Positions 1 to 8,897 of a stretch of 23,427 nt of DNA are shown here, in pieces; the first letter of the stretch is position 1, and every line of letters starts with the position of its first letter. The stretch spans positions 420,991-444,417 of the forward strand of contig CABFPE010000244.1 of the NCBI GenBank assembly GCA_900660155.1, read 5' to 3'. The stretch comes from Hofstenia miamia. Lineage: Eukaryota; Xenacoelomorpha; Acoela; Hofsteniidae. Under the pieces are notes generated by a model, which was given only the letters and a program-made list of their open reading frames with translations, had not been told where the DNA came from and did not search any database. Made by a program: the position numbers and the translations under genes.

Positions 1-125
1 CTAAACGGATGGAAAAACCCTTACACCTATCCATAACTTAGCTGCAATACAACAATCGAGCGCGATACCCATTAATCATTCCTTCGCTAATAGCACTACG
101 ATTGTTGCACACAGAAACCGTTTAG
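1..125. repeat. Nested inverted-repeat segment at window edge
   Basis: The first bases (CTAAACGG, 1-8) are the exact reverse complement of CCGTTTAG at 118-125. Inside them, CAACAATCG (50-58) is the exact reverse complement of CGATTGTTG (99-107). The two pairs are nested and the segment is less AT-rich than its right flank. This could be the end of a small palindromic or foldback element, or chance. No coding frame is convincing. The left edge is cut by the window, so the full element cannot be judged. Confidence 0.35.
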
Positions 126-1724
126 CTTTGCATTATTAAATAATCAAACCGTAATAACAAAGAGAAAATATAACGAGGTTAATGTTCATCAAATTCACAG
201 CTCGTAGTTCCTATTTATACAAAATTCATTAAAACATATTTACCTATTATTGATGTCAAACAAGTACCAGTCGCCTAATTTCAATTTGGGTTTTCCCACG
301 CTAAATATTTCTGCGTACCTCGTGGCTATGCAGAACTGTGTGCAGGCGATTCGTCTACACTTAATTTTGCCAAACCTTTTCGGCGACTAATATTGCCGTA
401 ATTACACTGTCAAAATTACTAAACGCATTTTCCAAGAATTAATAGAAATCATCGATAGAGTTTTGGTTAATATTCTTGGATGATGCTACAATTCTTAATC
501 TTTCCTAATGCCGCTTTTGCAGTCTTGGTTTTTTGACTTGACTTACAAAAGAAAACAATGTCATTACTTTTATTAATTTTCAGTTTTTCAATAAGGGGTG
601 GGGGCATTATCTCCTAAGTTCTTGATCGATTTTTTGACTTTAGAAACTCATTTTTGCACTCATTTTTATTTAAGGCTACGGTTAAAACTAAGTGATTGAT
701 CACATTTTGGTAAAATCGCACGTCTAACCACCAAGATAATTGGCGATGTGACGTGATATTATATCTTTTCTTGCTACAAATCACGTAGTGAAACAGTGGC
801 CTAATCAACCATCCCTATTTTTAAGAGATTTGCATGACACCACTTTTTTCGTTAGATTTTTTATCAGACAAATTGTCTTTACTTTGAAATTTCATATTTG
901 ACAAAGGTTTCTTAGAGAATTTGAATTCGCATTACAGAAATTTGTTCTAAATAAGGCCATAGTGCTGAATAAATCCATTTATTTCAATTGTCGTTGCAAG
1001 TTGTCTGTCATCGACATGATTTTTAGGTGTGTTGAAAATAATTATCAGGAAATTCGGTTAAAATTATGTATCAAATTATTTTTCTGATATATTGTGATAA
1101 TTCGATCCGATAACATTATTATTAAGCATTTTAGAAGCAAAAACAATTTGTTTTGCTGAAATAATTATTTTTTTATTTATTTTTGATAATTTCAAAAATA
1201 TGCTGTTTCCCAACTGTTAAATTTCATGTCACTGTATTGATGTTGACTACTCGCTTCTCAAACAAATATTCTATAATCATACCATTTATCTACTGATTTT
1301 ACTAAATTCTTCGCGCTAGTAAATTTGTTGCTAATACACAAACAATTGTTATCAACATTTATATTTAATACTAATTTTAAGATTAAACAAATATTTGTAT
1401 ATTTACAAGATATTCAATTTTTTATCATTATTATAACAATTGTATCCCGTTTATGTAAGAAAGCTGGGTAGCATGAATGTCATGCTAATTCAATGGCGAA
1501 GATGCAGTCATTGTAAATTAAATCTACCAAAAAAATTGGTGATTTCTTACAATATCTTGTCTGGAGTACAAACTATGTACAAATATACATTACTATCATT
1601 TGCTTGCCAATACTATTAAAAGCAAAGATTTGCCTAAATTTAGTTATAATACAGTATTTACAAGTATTTCTATTTGATTCATCACCTACATATATTACCT
1701 ATTACTGAAATTAATGTGAGTAAA
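126..1724. other. AT-rich noncoding stretch
   Basis: About 1.6 kb with no recognisable protein, RNA gene or transposon motif on either strand. The longest open frame (614-808, minus, 64 aa) has no family features and is probably chance. The right end (about 1500-1724) lies downstream of the left SDR gene and may include its flanking sequence beyond polyadenylation. Confidence 0.5.
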
Positions 1725-1763
1725 AGTGTCAGAATGAACAGTATAAAATTGCTGTAAATCATA

Positions 1764-1769
1764 TTTATT
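1764..1769 (-). promoter_or_regulatory. Candidate polyadenylation signal of left SDR gene
   Basis: The minus strand reads AATAAA here, about 25 nt downstream of the TAA stop at 1795-1797. It is a canonical hexamer, but the 3' UTR would be very short and AATAAA is frequent in this AT-rich sequence. Confidence 0.4.
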
Positions 1770-1794
1770 AGCATTGTTAAATATCAATTATTCT

Positions 1795-2508
1795 TTAAAG
1801 TATATTACCTGAGTCTATATAGAGAGTTTGTCCAGTTATCATTTTAGCCTTGTCACTTAGCATAAACAAAATTGCATCAACAGTGTCATGCGTTGATGGA
1901 ATTTTTCCCAAAGGTAAATTTTGTTCAAAGGCTTTAAAATCTTTAAAGTACGGTCTGGACATCTCAGTGTCTACCACTGTTGGACACACAGCGTTAACGC
2001 GAATTTTATGCGGTCCAAGTTCAAAAGCCGCACTACGTGTCATTTGATTGAGTGCAGCCTTGCAGCTGGAATAGACAATTGAACCTACATTTGCTTTGAC
2101 AGCAGCAATCGAAGAAATGTTTACTATACAACCTGGCCTTTTTGCCTCAATGAGTTTCTTAGAAAATGCTTGAGTTAAGTGTAGTGGTGCAATGACATCT
2201 GTTGCTATTGTTTTTTCAATAGCTTCTTTTGAAATGTGTTGGCATGGTTCCACAATAATGATTCCTGCATTATTAATCAGTCCATCAAGCTTATCAATAC
2301 TATTGATCCATTTATCTGCTGCACTCCAGTCTGTTACATCCAAACATGTCGCCTTCATTTTTGGATGCTCTGAAACCAATGCATCTAATCGTTCTTTACG
2401 TCTACCGCATATGTATACTGTTGCACCTTCATTTGCTAACCTGATAGATAGTTCTCGTCCAATACCACTTGTAGCACCAGTAACTGCAATTGATTTACCA
2501 GCAAACAT
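1795..2508 (-). CDS. DCXR-like: Short-chain dehydrogenase, dicarbonyl/L-xylulose reductase-like (left copy)
   Basis: An intact 237-aa frame of classical SDR length (human DCXR is 244 aa). Visible: cofactor motif TGATSGIG (residues 10-17); GRR at 35-37 after strand beta-2, basic residues that favour NADP(H); NNAG (79-82); catalytic Ser133 in IVNISS; Tyr146 and Lys150 in YSSCK, with the Ser-to-Tyr spacing of 13 found in DCXR; and ELGPHKIRVNAV (163-174), very close to the DCXR signature. The family reduces alpha-dicarbonyls and L-xylulose (to xylitol) with NADPH, usually as a cytosolic tetramer. No signal peptide or membrane segment is seen. Oddity: the tetrad Asn position holds Asp104 (codon GAT), so activity may be altered. 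The start is the first Met, 8 nt after an acceptor-like AG. The family call is firm; exact substrate and orthology are inferred. Confidence 0.93.
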   Translation of the reverse strand: MFAGKSIAVTGATSGIGRELSIRLANEGATVYICGRRKERLDALVSEHPKMKATCLDVTDWSAADKWINSIDKLDGLINNAGIIIVEPCQHISKEAIEKTIATDVIAPLHLTQAFSKKLIEAKRPGCIVNISSIAAVKANVGSIVYSSCKAALNQMTRSAAFELGPHKIRVNAVCPTVVDTEMSRPYFKDFKAFEQNLPLGKIPSTHDTVDAILFMLSDKAKMITGQTLYIDSGNIL

Positions 2509-2530
2509 TTTGGAAACTAAATAAATATCT
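2509..2530 (-). promoter_or_regulatory. 3' splice or trans-splice acceptor before left SDR start
   Basis: On the minus strand TTTATTTAG ends at 2517 and is followed by 8 nt (TTTCCAAA) and then the ATG. The right SDR copy has the same TTTATTTAG and also exactly 8 nt before its ATG, although the 8 nt themselves differ. A 5' UTR intron or a spliced-leader trans-splice site would explain both. No matching donor exon was identified. Confidence 0.5.
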
Positions 2531-2608
2531 TGAGTAAAAAATTTTAAAATTCTTTTATAGAAGTATTTCTATCAAAATTGCTATCTAAAGTTAATTCATA
2601 ACTCTGCC

Positions 2609-2626
2609 ATATATATATATATATAT
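2609..2626. repeat. (TA)n microsatellite
   Basis: An 18-nt alternating AT run in the upstream flank of the left SDR gene. The right copy has only a short TATACATA at the matching place, so the run expanded after the duplication or contracted there. Confidence 0.85.
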
Positions 2627-2648
2627 TAACAATACATTTATTCAACTG

Positions 2649-4084
2649 AAATAAATGGTCATAAGCTATATTTTTGCAAAATTAGCTACATTAAGCAAAT
2701 AAAAAATTTACAAATAACATCAACAAATTCCCTGTTTAATGCTGCCCTGCCACGTATTGTGCTTTTTTGAGGAGCCTAATATATACTGGTTAGCCAATAG
2801 GTTTTGTTTTAGTAAGTTTTTAAATTTCTTCAAATTTGGTTCATTTCCTATCAATATATAGATGAAAGTTTTCAATGTAATATAAAAATTGAATACATTT
2901 AAATAAATATAAGAATGTATTATAACAGTTTTCTATATTTATTTACTTAAACTTAAACAGCCTGTTATCTCTTTAGATTGTGAAAATTTTTTTCCAAAAT
3001 TAAGAAAAAATTCTCCATAACATTAACAAATGTGGAAGTCTTATGGCATGGACACATCTATTTGCAAACGTGCTTGACTGCTGGAAATTTGCGCTAAATT
3101 ATATTGCTGTTTCTAAAGTACTTCAAATCATTAACTGATATTTTTTTAAAATTGCCATTTTGAAAACAAATTTAATTTTGTCTATTCCAAATACTTATTT
3201 TAACATAAAGCTTAAGGCCCATGGGATAAAAACCTCTTTTTTCTAAAGTAGATTAACCTCCCAAATCCATTCAGGATTGACATGCGCAAACTCAAGGTTG
3301 TAATGCTTTCAGATTGTCGATATTTTCATTAGTATTTGAATACTAGCGCTTAAATATTTTCTATAGGATAACATTGGAAAAGATTGCAAATTTTATTGGA
3401 TTAATCTTTAATTACAAATATGTAGTTTCTTTCTTTCTAATTTTAATCGATAGTCTGCCAAATTCATTAAGTTTTTATGATTAGTTGTCTTTTTCATTTT
3501 AAAGGCTGATATAAAGAATAGCATTACATACACCACTGAAAAAATACATCACATACTTCGAAATATTTTTTAAGAAGCATTCTAGATTACAATAGGGAAA
3601 GCAATGCTAAAAATCTCATTTTACGCAGCTTAGGCTACGCCAGCTGTGCAATACCTACTTCAACTGTACCTTACCTTAACTTCAGATCTGACTATCTTCA
3701 GTATCAAGCCTGCTTAATCCTGATATTCATTTAGGAAGCGAGTTTCTAAAACCAAATTCCTACACATTTCTCTCTCAATTTATACTTTCCGTTACTTATT
3801 TCAATACAAACATCAGTTTTAGGCATTAACATATTCTAAGAGAAAACAGAATTATTCTAATTATATTAAGCCCAGTCAAGCAATGCAACCAAGTAACGGG
3901 CCCGCCGCGTGACAAAATTACTAAATAGGGCTGTCTAAGTTCAGAATGAAGCTAATGAATTATTCAAAATCAACACAAACTACATATATTTAATAACTCG
4001 ACAAAGATTTTAAAACAGTTGTAAACGGCGATTCTTTTGTTCATTGAATCACCGGAGAAACAAAAAATTGTCAATATTTTTAGT
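2649..4084. other. AT-rich noncoding stretch
   Basis: About 1.4 kb without a recognisable gene. A short GC-rich island at about 3896-3912 (CGGGCCCGCCGCG) stands out and could mark a decayed transposon end, but no partner repeat was found. The rest is low-complexity AT sequence. Confidence 0.45.
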
Positions 4085-4260
4085 TATACTTTTTTATGTG
4101 AGAGCAATATTAGTTGAGCTTTTATTTCATGCAACATTGTTCTTCGGTAGGGTGTAAGCACTCTAGCCAATGTACTGAAAGTAGCTTCACATGAGCTTGT
4201 TGATGCCCCAAACGTCAAAGCACCTGCATACAAACTATAAATTAAGGGGAAAGAGAAATT
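4085..4260 (-). pseudogene. hAT-type transposase C-terminal (dimerisation domain) remnant
   Basis: Minus-strand translation gives ALTFGASTSSCEATFSTLAR followed by PYRRTMLHEIKAQL. This matches the end of hAT-family transposases of the type related to zinc-finger MYM-like proteins, where ALTFGASTSxCExxFSTL and RRxMLHERKAxL are the conserved dimerisation-region signatures. The frame stays open for about 55 codons and then dissolves on both sides. No zinc finger, catalytic DDE residues or terminal repeats could be identified, so this is a fragment of a dead element. Confidence 0.75.
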
Positions 4261-4562
4261 TTGATATTTCCTTTAAATCAGCAGTGAAACACTTTTCGGA
4301 AAATTTGTTTTTCAAGAAATGATAGCTGAACATAAGCTTCTCCTTGAGCATACAGGTTCACCGACCCTATCATATATCAACAAAACATTTGGCATTGATG
4401 TTGCATATAAAAATGCAGAAATTGGATACTGTTGTTCAGTCAATAATTTTTGTTGTATACTCATATCACATTTCAAATTAAAGGAAGGATAGCAACATGT
4501 AAAACTATACAGAGTTAGTTGAATGTTTTCTATCTAAAATAAAAAAATGATATTAAATTTAT
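4261..4562. other. Noncoding stretch beside hAT remnant
   Basis: This lies on the 5' (upstream) side of the hAT fragment. It may contain further decayed transposase, but no motif could be aligned with confidence in any frame. Confidence 0.35.
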
Positions 4563-4700
4563 CAAAAAAACAGGAATGCCGCCAAACCTGATTCTGATTA
4601 GGTTTGGTCCTGGACCTGATTTACGTCATCTCAAACTTGACCTGAAACCTGACCTACTTAATCCTGGTATACCTGATAAAAAAATCCTGACATAACTCAA
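4563..4700. repeat. Degenerate ACCTGA / TCAGGT repeat tract
   Basis: ACCTGA, CCTGAA and TCCTGG variants recur at irregular spacing across about 140 nt, in a region more GC-rich than its surroundings. Read on the minus strand it resembles the TCGGGT/GGGTTCGGGT tracts near 22350-22435 with CpG changed to CA. It is probably a decayed low-complexity or transposon-internal repeat. There is no open frame of note. Confidence 0.5.
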
Positions 4701-4876
4701 GACTCAACACTACTTCTAGATCAGATGTCTAATGCACAACATAAAAAATGATAGTAAAATGTAACAGAAAGCGTCATTAAAATTGAATTTTTGATGCCTT
4801 TGATCCAATCGAATGCTGTGCCAAAATATGATTCTATTATAATTTCAATACATATACAGGTTTTGCTTTATAACCA

Positions 4877-4897
4877 ATATATATATATATATATATA
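4877..4897. repeat. (TA)n microsatellite at LINE 5' edge
   Basis: A 21-nt alternating AT run directly next to the first codons of recognisable LINE ORF1 sequence. It may mark the 5' truncation or insertion point. Confidence 0.85.
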
Positions 4898-5163
4898 ATC
4901 AATTAGGTTATGATTATTCTGATATAGAAGATCTTGTTCGACTAGGTAAGCTACGATCCGAATCAACAAGACCAATCATGTTTAAATTTAATAATACCTG
5001 AACGAAGTGGCTCTTTCTTGCTAACGCATATAAAGTAAAGCAAATTGACGCACGTATACTTATCAAACAAATGCTTAGCTCAACAGATAGAGAGATAGAA
5101 AAGAAAATTTTAGCTAAGAGATATTATATGATACATAATCAAGGGGTGGACAAATCTCGTTAA
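4897..5163 (+). pseudogene. LINE ORF1 C-terminal fragment
   Basis: One reading frame with a single internal stop (TGA, 4999-5001) and a final TAA (5161-5163). It reads DIEDLVRLGKLRSESTRPIM, then after the stop KWLFLANAYKVK and TDREIEKKILAKR. This is the usual ending of ORF1 in CR1/jockey-type elements: a VRLGK block, an RP block, a KW..L.NA.KLK block and a charged helix before the stop. ORF1 proteins of this kind bind RNA and assist reverse transcription. The upstream part, including any zinc knuckles or RRM, is absent. Confidence 0.7.
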
Positions 5164-5164
5164 A

Positions 5165-5763
5165 AAATCAGAAGCTTTTATTAGAAAATATGACATTATG
5201 ATGATAACAGAGACATGGCTTCGTCCAATCATACCTGATTCACTATTAAATGACAATACAGTGTACAACGTTCACAGATGCGATAGATTTGAAGGATATG
5301 GCGGTGTTTTAATTTTCACCCATAATTCTCTACGTTGTTACCTGTCGCACATAATGTTTCTCTAGATGTAAGTAGTGTCTGCCTTGATGTCATACTTTCA
5401 AATTCGCAGAAATACAGAGTCATGAATGTTTACATTTCACAAAACTGTTCCCACGCTCTTCTGTTCATTTGAATAAATTAATTGACTCTTGCTCTAAAAT
5501 AAATTACCCATGTTATATTTGTGGTGATTTCGATTTTCCTAACATCGATTGGAGTATTCCTGCAAGTCTAGGTGATAGTACCCATGACATATTCATGGAA
5601 GGGGTGATCAAGAACGGACATACCCAAATAGTTGTTTTCTAGAATGAATAATATATTAGATCTTGTTTTAACAACCAACCCCTCTTTAGTTTTGCATTGC
5701 AATCTAGAAGCACCGTTCCATACAAGCTTTGATCACTCAACTGTTGAATCAACTTGTGCTATT
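5165..5763 (+). pseudogene. LINE apurinic-type endonuclease domain remnant
   Basis: The frame opens just after the ORF1 stop in a different phase. Visible landmarks of the APE-like endonuclease: ITETWL (5204-5221, catalytic Glu), GYGGVLIF near 5300 (normally GGGV), YICGDFDFPNIDW with the GDF block at 5523-5552, NNILDLVLTTNP near 5643-5680 and the terminal FDHSTV (5728-5745, normally SDHxxV). The domain nicks target DNA to prime reverse transcription. Stops near 5362, 5469 and 5641 and at least two frame changes break it. Its order and spacing are almost complete. Confidence 0.8.
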
Positions 5764-6357
5764 TAAGAAATTTAAAGAATTTCGTGATTTTCGCCAAGGA
5801 TATAAGACAAGAAATGTTAGAGTGGATAAGAGCATTTCTCACTGGACCCTCTCAACATGTAATTGTTGAGAATGTTATTTCATGTTCTGTGCTAGTAACC
5901 AGTGGCGTTTCACAAGGCTCGGTTCTAGGGCCATTAGCATTTGTTTTGTATGTCAATGATATCACAGAATGTGCAGTAGGTACATGTAACTGAAAATGTA
6001 GTCTATCTGCAGATGATGCCAAATTTTACTGTGTATGTAGCCGGGGTTTTTCATCAAATGCTGGCCTTCTCATTAGTCTCAATAATTTTGAAAGATGGTC
6101 AAAATCCTGGTAACGCCAAGTAGCTCATAAAAATGCTTCGTTTTAGCATTTGGGATGAATAAAGGCACTACGAAATTTTCATATTTCTTTGGCTCAAATG
6201 AACTTGTACACATAAATGTGTTTCGTGAATAGGCATATCTGTATCGGATAATTTGAAGTTTTCAGAACATTGTTCTAAGATATCTTCTATAGCATATGCT
6301 CGAGTCTCCTGCTTATTAAAGGAATTCTTTGCCAAATATTGTGGTAACATCAACATC
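5764..6357 (+). pseudogene. LINE reverse transcriptase, C-terminal half remnant
   Basis: Recognisable RT blocks: EMLEWIRAFLTGPSQ (about 5812-5856), GVSQGSVLGPLAFVLYVNDI (about 5906-5965), SADDAKFY with catalytic Asp-Asp at 6012-6017 (normally YADD), NNFERWSKSW (about 6079-6108), then in other phases KCFVLAFG and DNLKFSEHCSKI followed by AYARV (about 6245-6305), as in CR1/jockey thumb regions. The motif A half of the palm and the fingers are missing, so deletion removed the first catalytic Asp region. Stops and phase changes show it is inactive. Confidence 0.85.
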
Positions 6358-6593
6358 ACTTGAAATATTTGAATATCGTTTGCACAGTGTTGATCTTAGC
6401 AATTTATGTAATTTCCATTAGATTTTTTCAGTGTGTCTTTATGTATTTATTGTTTACTTTGCGCTTGCATGTAATTGCTGCTGTTTGTGACAACATCAGC
6501 CCTTGCCAGCGCTACAAATATTTTTCATACTTTGATTTTATTATTTTGATATTTTATAATTTGTACAAATTGTTCAATGTAAATATATTTACT

Positions 6594-6596
<3 letters not shown>

Positions 6597-6636
<40 letters not shown>
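6597..6636. repeat. (ATT)n microsatellite, LINE 3' tail
   Basis: About 13 uninterrupted TTA units directly following the AT-rich 3' end of the LINE fragment. LINEs of this group commonly end in short tandem repeats instead of poly(A), so this is probably the element's own tail. Confidence 0.85.
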
Positions 6637-6637
<1 letters not shown>

Positions 6638-6834
6638 GCAAGGTATTGTAGAAACAGGTAAAACACTAGAGAATGCAGGAATTATGGGGCACAATTTAAG
6701 AAAAATAAGTGTAATAAAATTGTATAAAAACTTATTCTCTGGAATCATATAATTATAAAATATGGTTTCAGCATAGAAATAAAAAATATTTACCATTGCA
6801 AATACGCTATGTATTCCAATCTCTTTACGCTTTT
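6637..6834. other. Spacer between LINE tail and transposase remnant
   Basis: About 200 nt without recognised coding. If the P-type element retains its 3' end, the terminal inverted repeat should lie here, but none could be matched to a partner beyond 8540. Confidence 0.3.
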
Positions 6835-8540
6835 AATGGGAGCCACTTCATTTTCACGACTGTTTTTTTCCAATTTCCTTCATTGTTCAGAAATACATTT
6901 ACTACAAAGCTGAAAACATATCGAATTCCAGACCTTTGATGAGCTTAGCATGCTATTGATTCGTCTAGAAGATCTTAACAATATCATTCTAATATAGAAG
7001 TAGCAATATTTCGCGCAGAAATTGTCTTTAATTTTTTGCAATGTAGAAATTGTTCTCGTATAGTTTCTACCACTAAACAGCAAAAGCTTACAAAATTATG
7101 GAATGGCAAAATTGGTCTTAACAATTTTCCTCTCGACAGGGATTCAATGTAAGAAAAATCTAAGTTAACGTCTTCGTTAGTATCATTAGTCAGTATTGTC
7201 CTGCAATTATTGCAAACTAATTTTTTCTTAAGAATTTTTAAAATATAGCCAGAAAATTTGCCACCACGGGTTCATTATCGGATGAATGAGAATTTTCTAA
7301 AAAGTCATGTGATATTCCATCGATTTCTTCAAACCGTTTATTAATTACTTCCACAGGATCTTGATCATCTGAAATTTGTATATCTTTGTATTCCCACACA
7401 GAAATATTTTCTTTCATCATTGCTTTCATAGAGAGAATGTTTTTTTCTGATCCCAATACATTCACGCAGGCCCATTCGGAAACGTCCGCCATTCATTAGC
7501 CTATAGCATGAAAATCGATGTTCAAGTGGATCCGTGGTAAATGTACCTGTCAAAACAAAGTCATATAGTTCTTCCAGAAGATTTCGACAAAGAGAAACAG
7601 TGCACACTAATGTCCGTATCAAAGTAATTACAGTTTGCTTGATTAATGTGAATTTTTGTGAGCTTCTAAGTTGGAGATCTTTCCACTGAGAAATCCATTG
7701 GCTAAATGCCATGAGATACTCGTTTTCCCATCAATTGCAACAATAGTCCAAAATTATTATTACTATTATACTTACTTTTGGAGTCCACCAAGTGTTAAAA
7801 AATGAGCAATTAGTTGTTTCATGAAAAATATTGAGAAAAAATATAACACTTTGCTTGTTTCTTCCAGGATGGAGTGTTAATGCGGATAATTTTGGGGCTA
7901 TTCGAAGATTTGCCTGCAAACAAGCATTTTTTCATAGACTGAATGAAACAGTTTCCAAGAAATGCTGCCATCAGAAACAGAAATTCTATCACTCATGGAA
8001 TTGCAAACAAATGCAGGAAAAATGAAATGCTTAGAAGATAGTAAATTATTAATTACATTCTTTATTAATGAACCTAATCATAAACTAGATATAATTTATT
8101 TTCAGGTATGCAAACATGCTTAATATAAAATGGCTCATCACTGTCACCATAAGCATTGACAAGTTTTTCAAAAACTGAACTTTCAGGACATGCTTGATAA
8201 CATAAGGCACTGAGTTTTTAGACCAAAATATCAATCACAAATTCAACAACAGCTTTGTAGAATTCTCCCTCTTTAGCTGTTCCAATGAGATTCCGACGTG
8301 ATAATCTTAATACTTCTGAATATAGATATCACACTTTCAACAAGAAGATTGATTGTTTTCATTGGTTCAATTCCACCCTTAGATAGTTTACTAAGCAGAA
8401 AGAAAGATGTTAGTGGATTCTTTAATATAATAAGCTGGCTATTGTTGAAGTGATCAACAATGTTCATGATAAGACGCAAGTGTACAGAAGGAAATGGTTT
8501 GGTACGAGCAGTGGGGACAAAACTAAGGAGGTCAAAAATT
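6835..8540 (-). pseudogene. P-element/THAP9-type transposase pseudogene
   Basis: Read leftwards on the minus strand, broken frames line up in the order expected of P-element-like transposases: KAVVEFVIDIL (about 8250), KLYLVYD followed by VH (about 8080-8100, normally LFDxVHLLK), SWKLFHSVYEK (about 7945), LRIAPKLSALTLHP (about 7865-7910), WKDLQLRSSQKFTLIKQT (about 7640), the hallmark LTGTFTTDPLEHRFSCYR (about 7500-7553), VLGSEKNILSMKAMM (about 7430), GYILKILKKKLVCNNC (about 7200-7247) and YIESLSRGKL (about 7120). At least four frameshifts and several stops separate them. No N-terminal THAP zinc finger is visible. The frame 8273-8530, containing HFNNSQLIILKNPLTSFFLL, may be a further upstream part but was not recognised. 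Family call is from memory of the motifs. Confidence 0.75.
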
Positions 8541-8894
8541 GTTTAAGTACTTATATGGAATAGAGAGGGATGGAACTGAGCATTAGGAGATGAAGACAAG
8601 ACAAAGGAAAAAATATAAGAGGAGGGTAAGGAAAGTACTACAGAAGTAACTTTTGAATTGGTAGAACATCATAAATTTCTATACAACGTGTCAAATAGGA
8701 TCACCGGTAAAACGACTTTCTAGACACAATTCAATAGAAATTTCAAACACAAAGGAAATGCATTTTCACATGCGTACTGTTCTATGTTCCCAATGAAAAG
8801 GTATACTAGACAGCATAAATGTGTGTATATATTATAAATGAATTAAACTATTAATTATTAATAAACAATGATAATTATGTAAATAGACTTTTAA
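8541..8894. other. Noncoding stretch between transposase and LINE end
   Basis: AT-rich, with a purine-rich patch at about 8555-8640 on the plus strand. No recognisable gene. It could hold the 5' region of the P-type element, where a THAP domain would be expected, but none was found. Confidence 0.35.
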
Positions 8895-8897
8895 AAA

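Larger units (their letters stand above)
1725..2648 (-). repeat. Left copy of duplicated SDR gene block
   Basis: Similarity to 17758-18746 extends beyond the coding region on both sides. Downstream of the stop both copies share AGTGTCAG (plus strand 1725-1732 and 17758-17765) and a block ending at the stop codon. Upstream both share an AAAATTCTTTTA stretch, an AAAATTGC stretch and TTCAACTG (2641-2648 and 18739-18746). The block is 924 nt here against 989 nt in the other copy, mostly because that copy carries about 65 extra nt upstream of its ATG. Edges are approximate, judged by eye. Confidence 0.75.
4898..6636 (+). mobile_element. Degenerate non-LTR retrotransposon (jockey/CR1 group), 5'-truncated and internally deleted
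   Basis: ORF1 C-terminus, endonuclease, reverse transcriptase and a 3' ATT-repeat tail follow in the normal LINE order on the plus strand. ORF1 sequence begins beside a TA microsatellite. The linker after the endonuclease and the N-terminal half of the RT are missing, so an internal deletion is likely near 5780-5800. Several stops and frame changes show it is dead. No recognisable coding remains after about 6357; 6358-6596 reads as AT-rich 3' UTR and the ATT array follows. Target-site duplications were not found by eye. Clade assignment rests on the GDFxxPxIDW and QGSVLGP motifs and on the ORF1 C-terminal pattern. Confidence 0.88.

Noticed and set aside
1850..2524. Plus-strand open frames across the left SDR gene
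   Set aside because: They are antisense shadows of the strongly conserved minus-strand SDR coding sequence and show no family features.
6168..6359. 63-aa minus-strand frame
   Set aside because: It is antisense to recognisable LINE RT C-terminal sequence.
6360..6796. Open frames with poly-isoleucine on both strands
   Set aside because: They are produced by the ATT microsatellite and AT-rich LINE 3' UTR.
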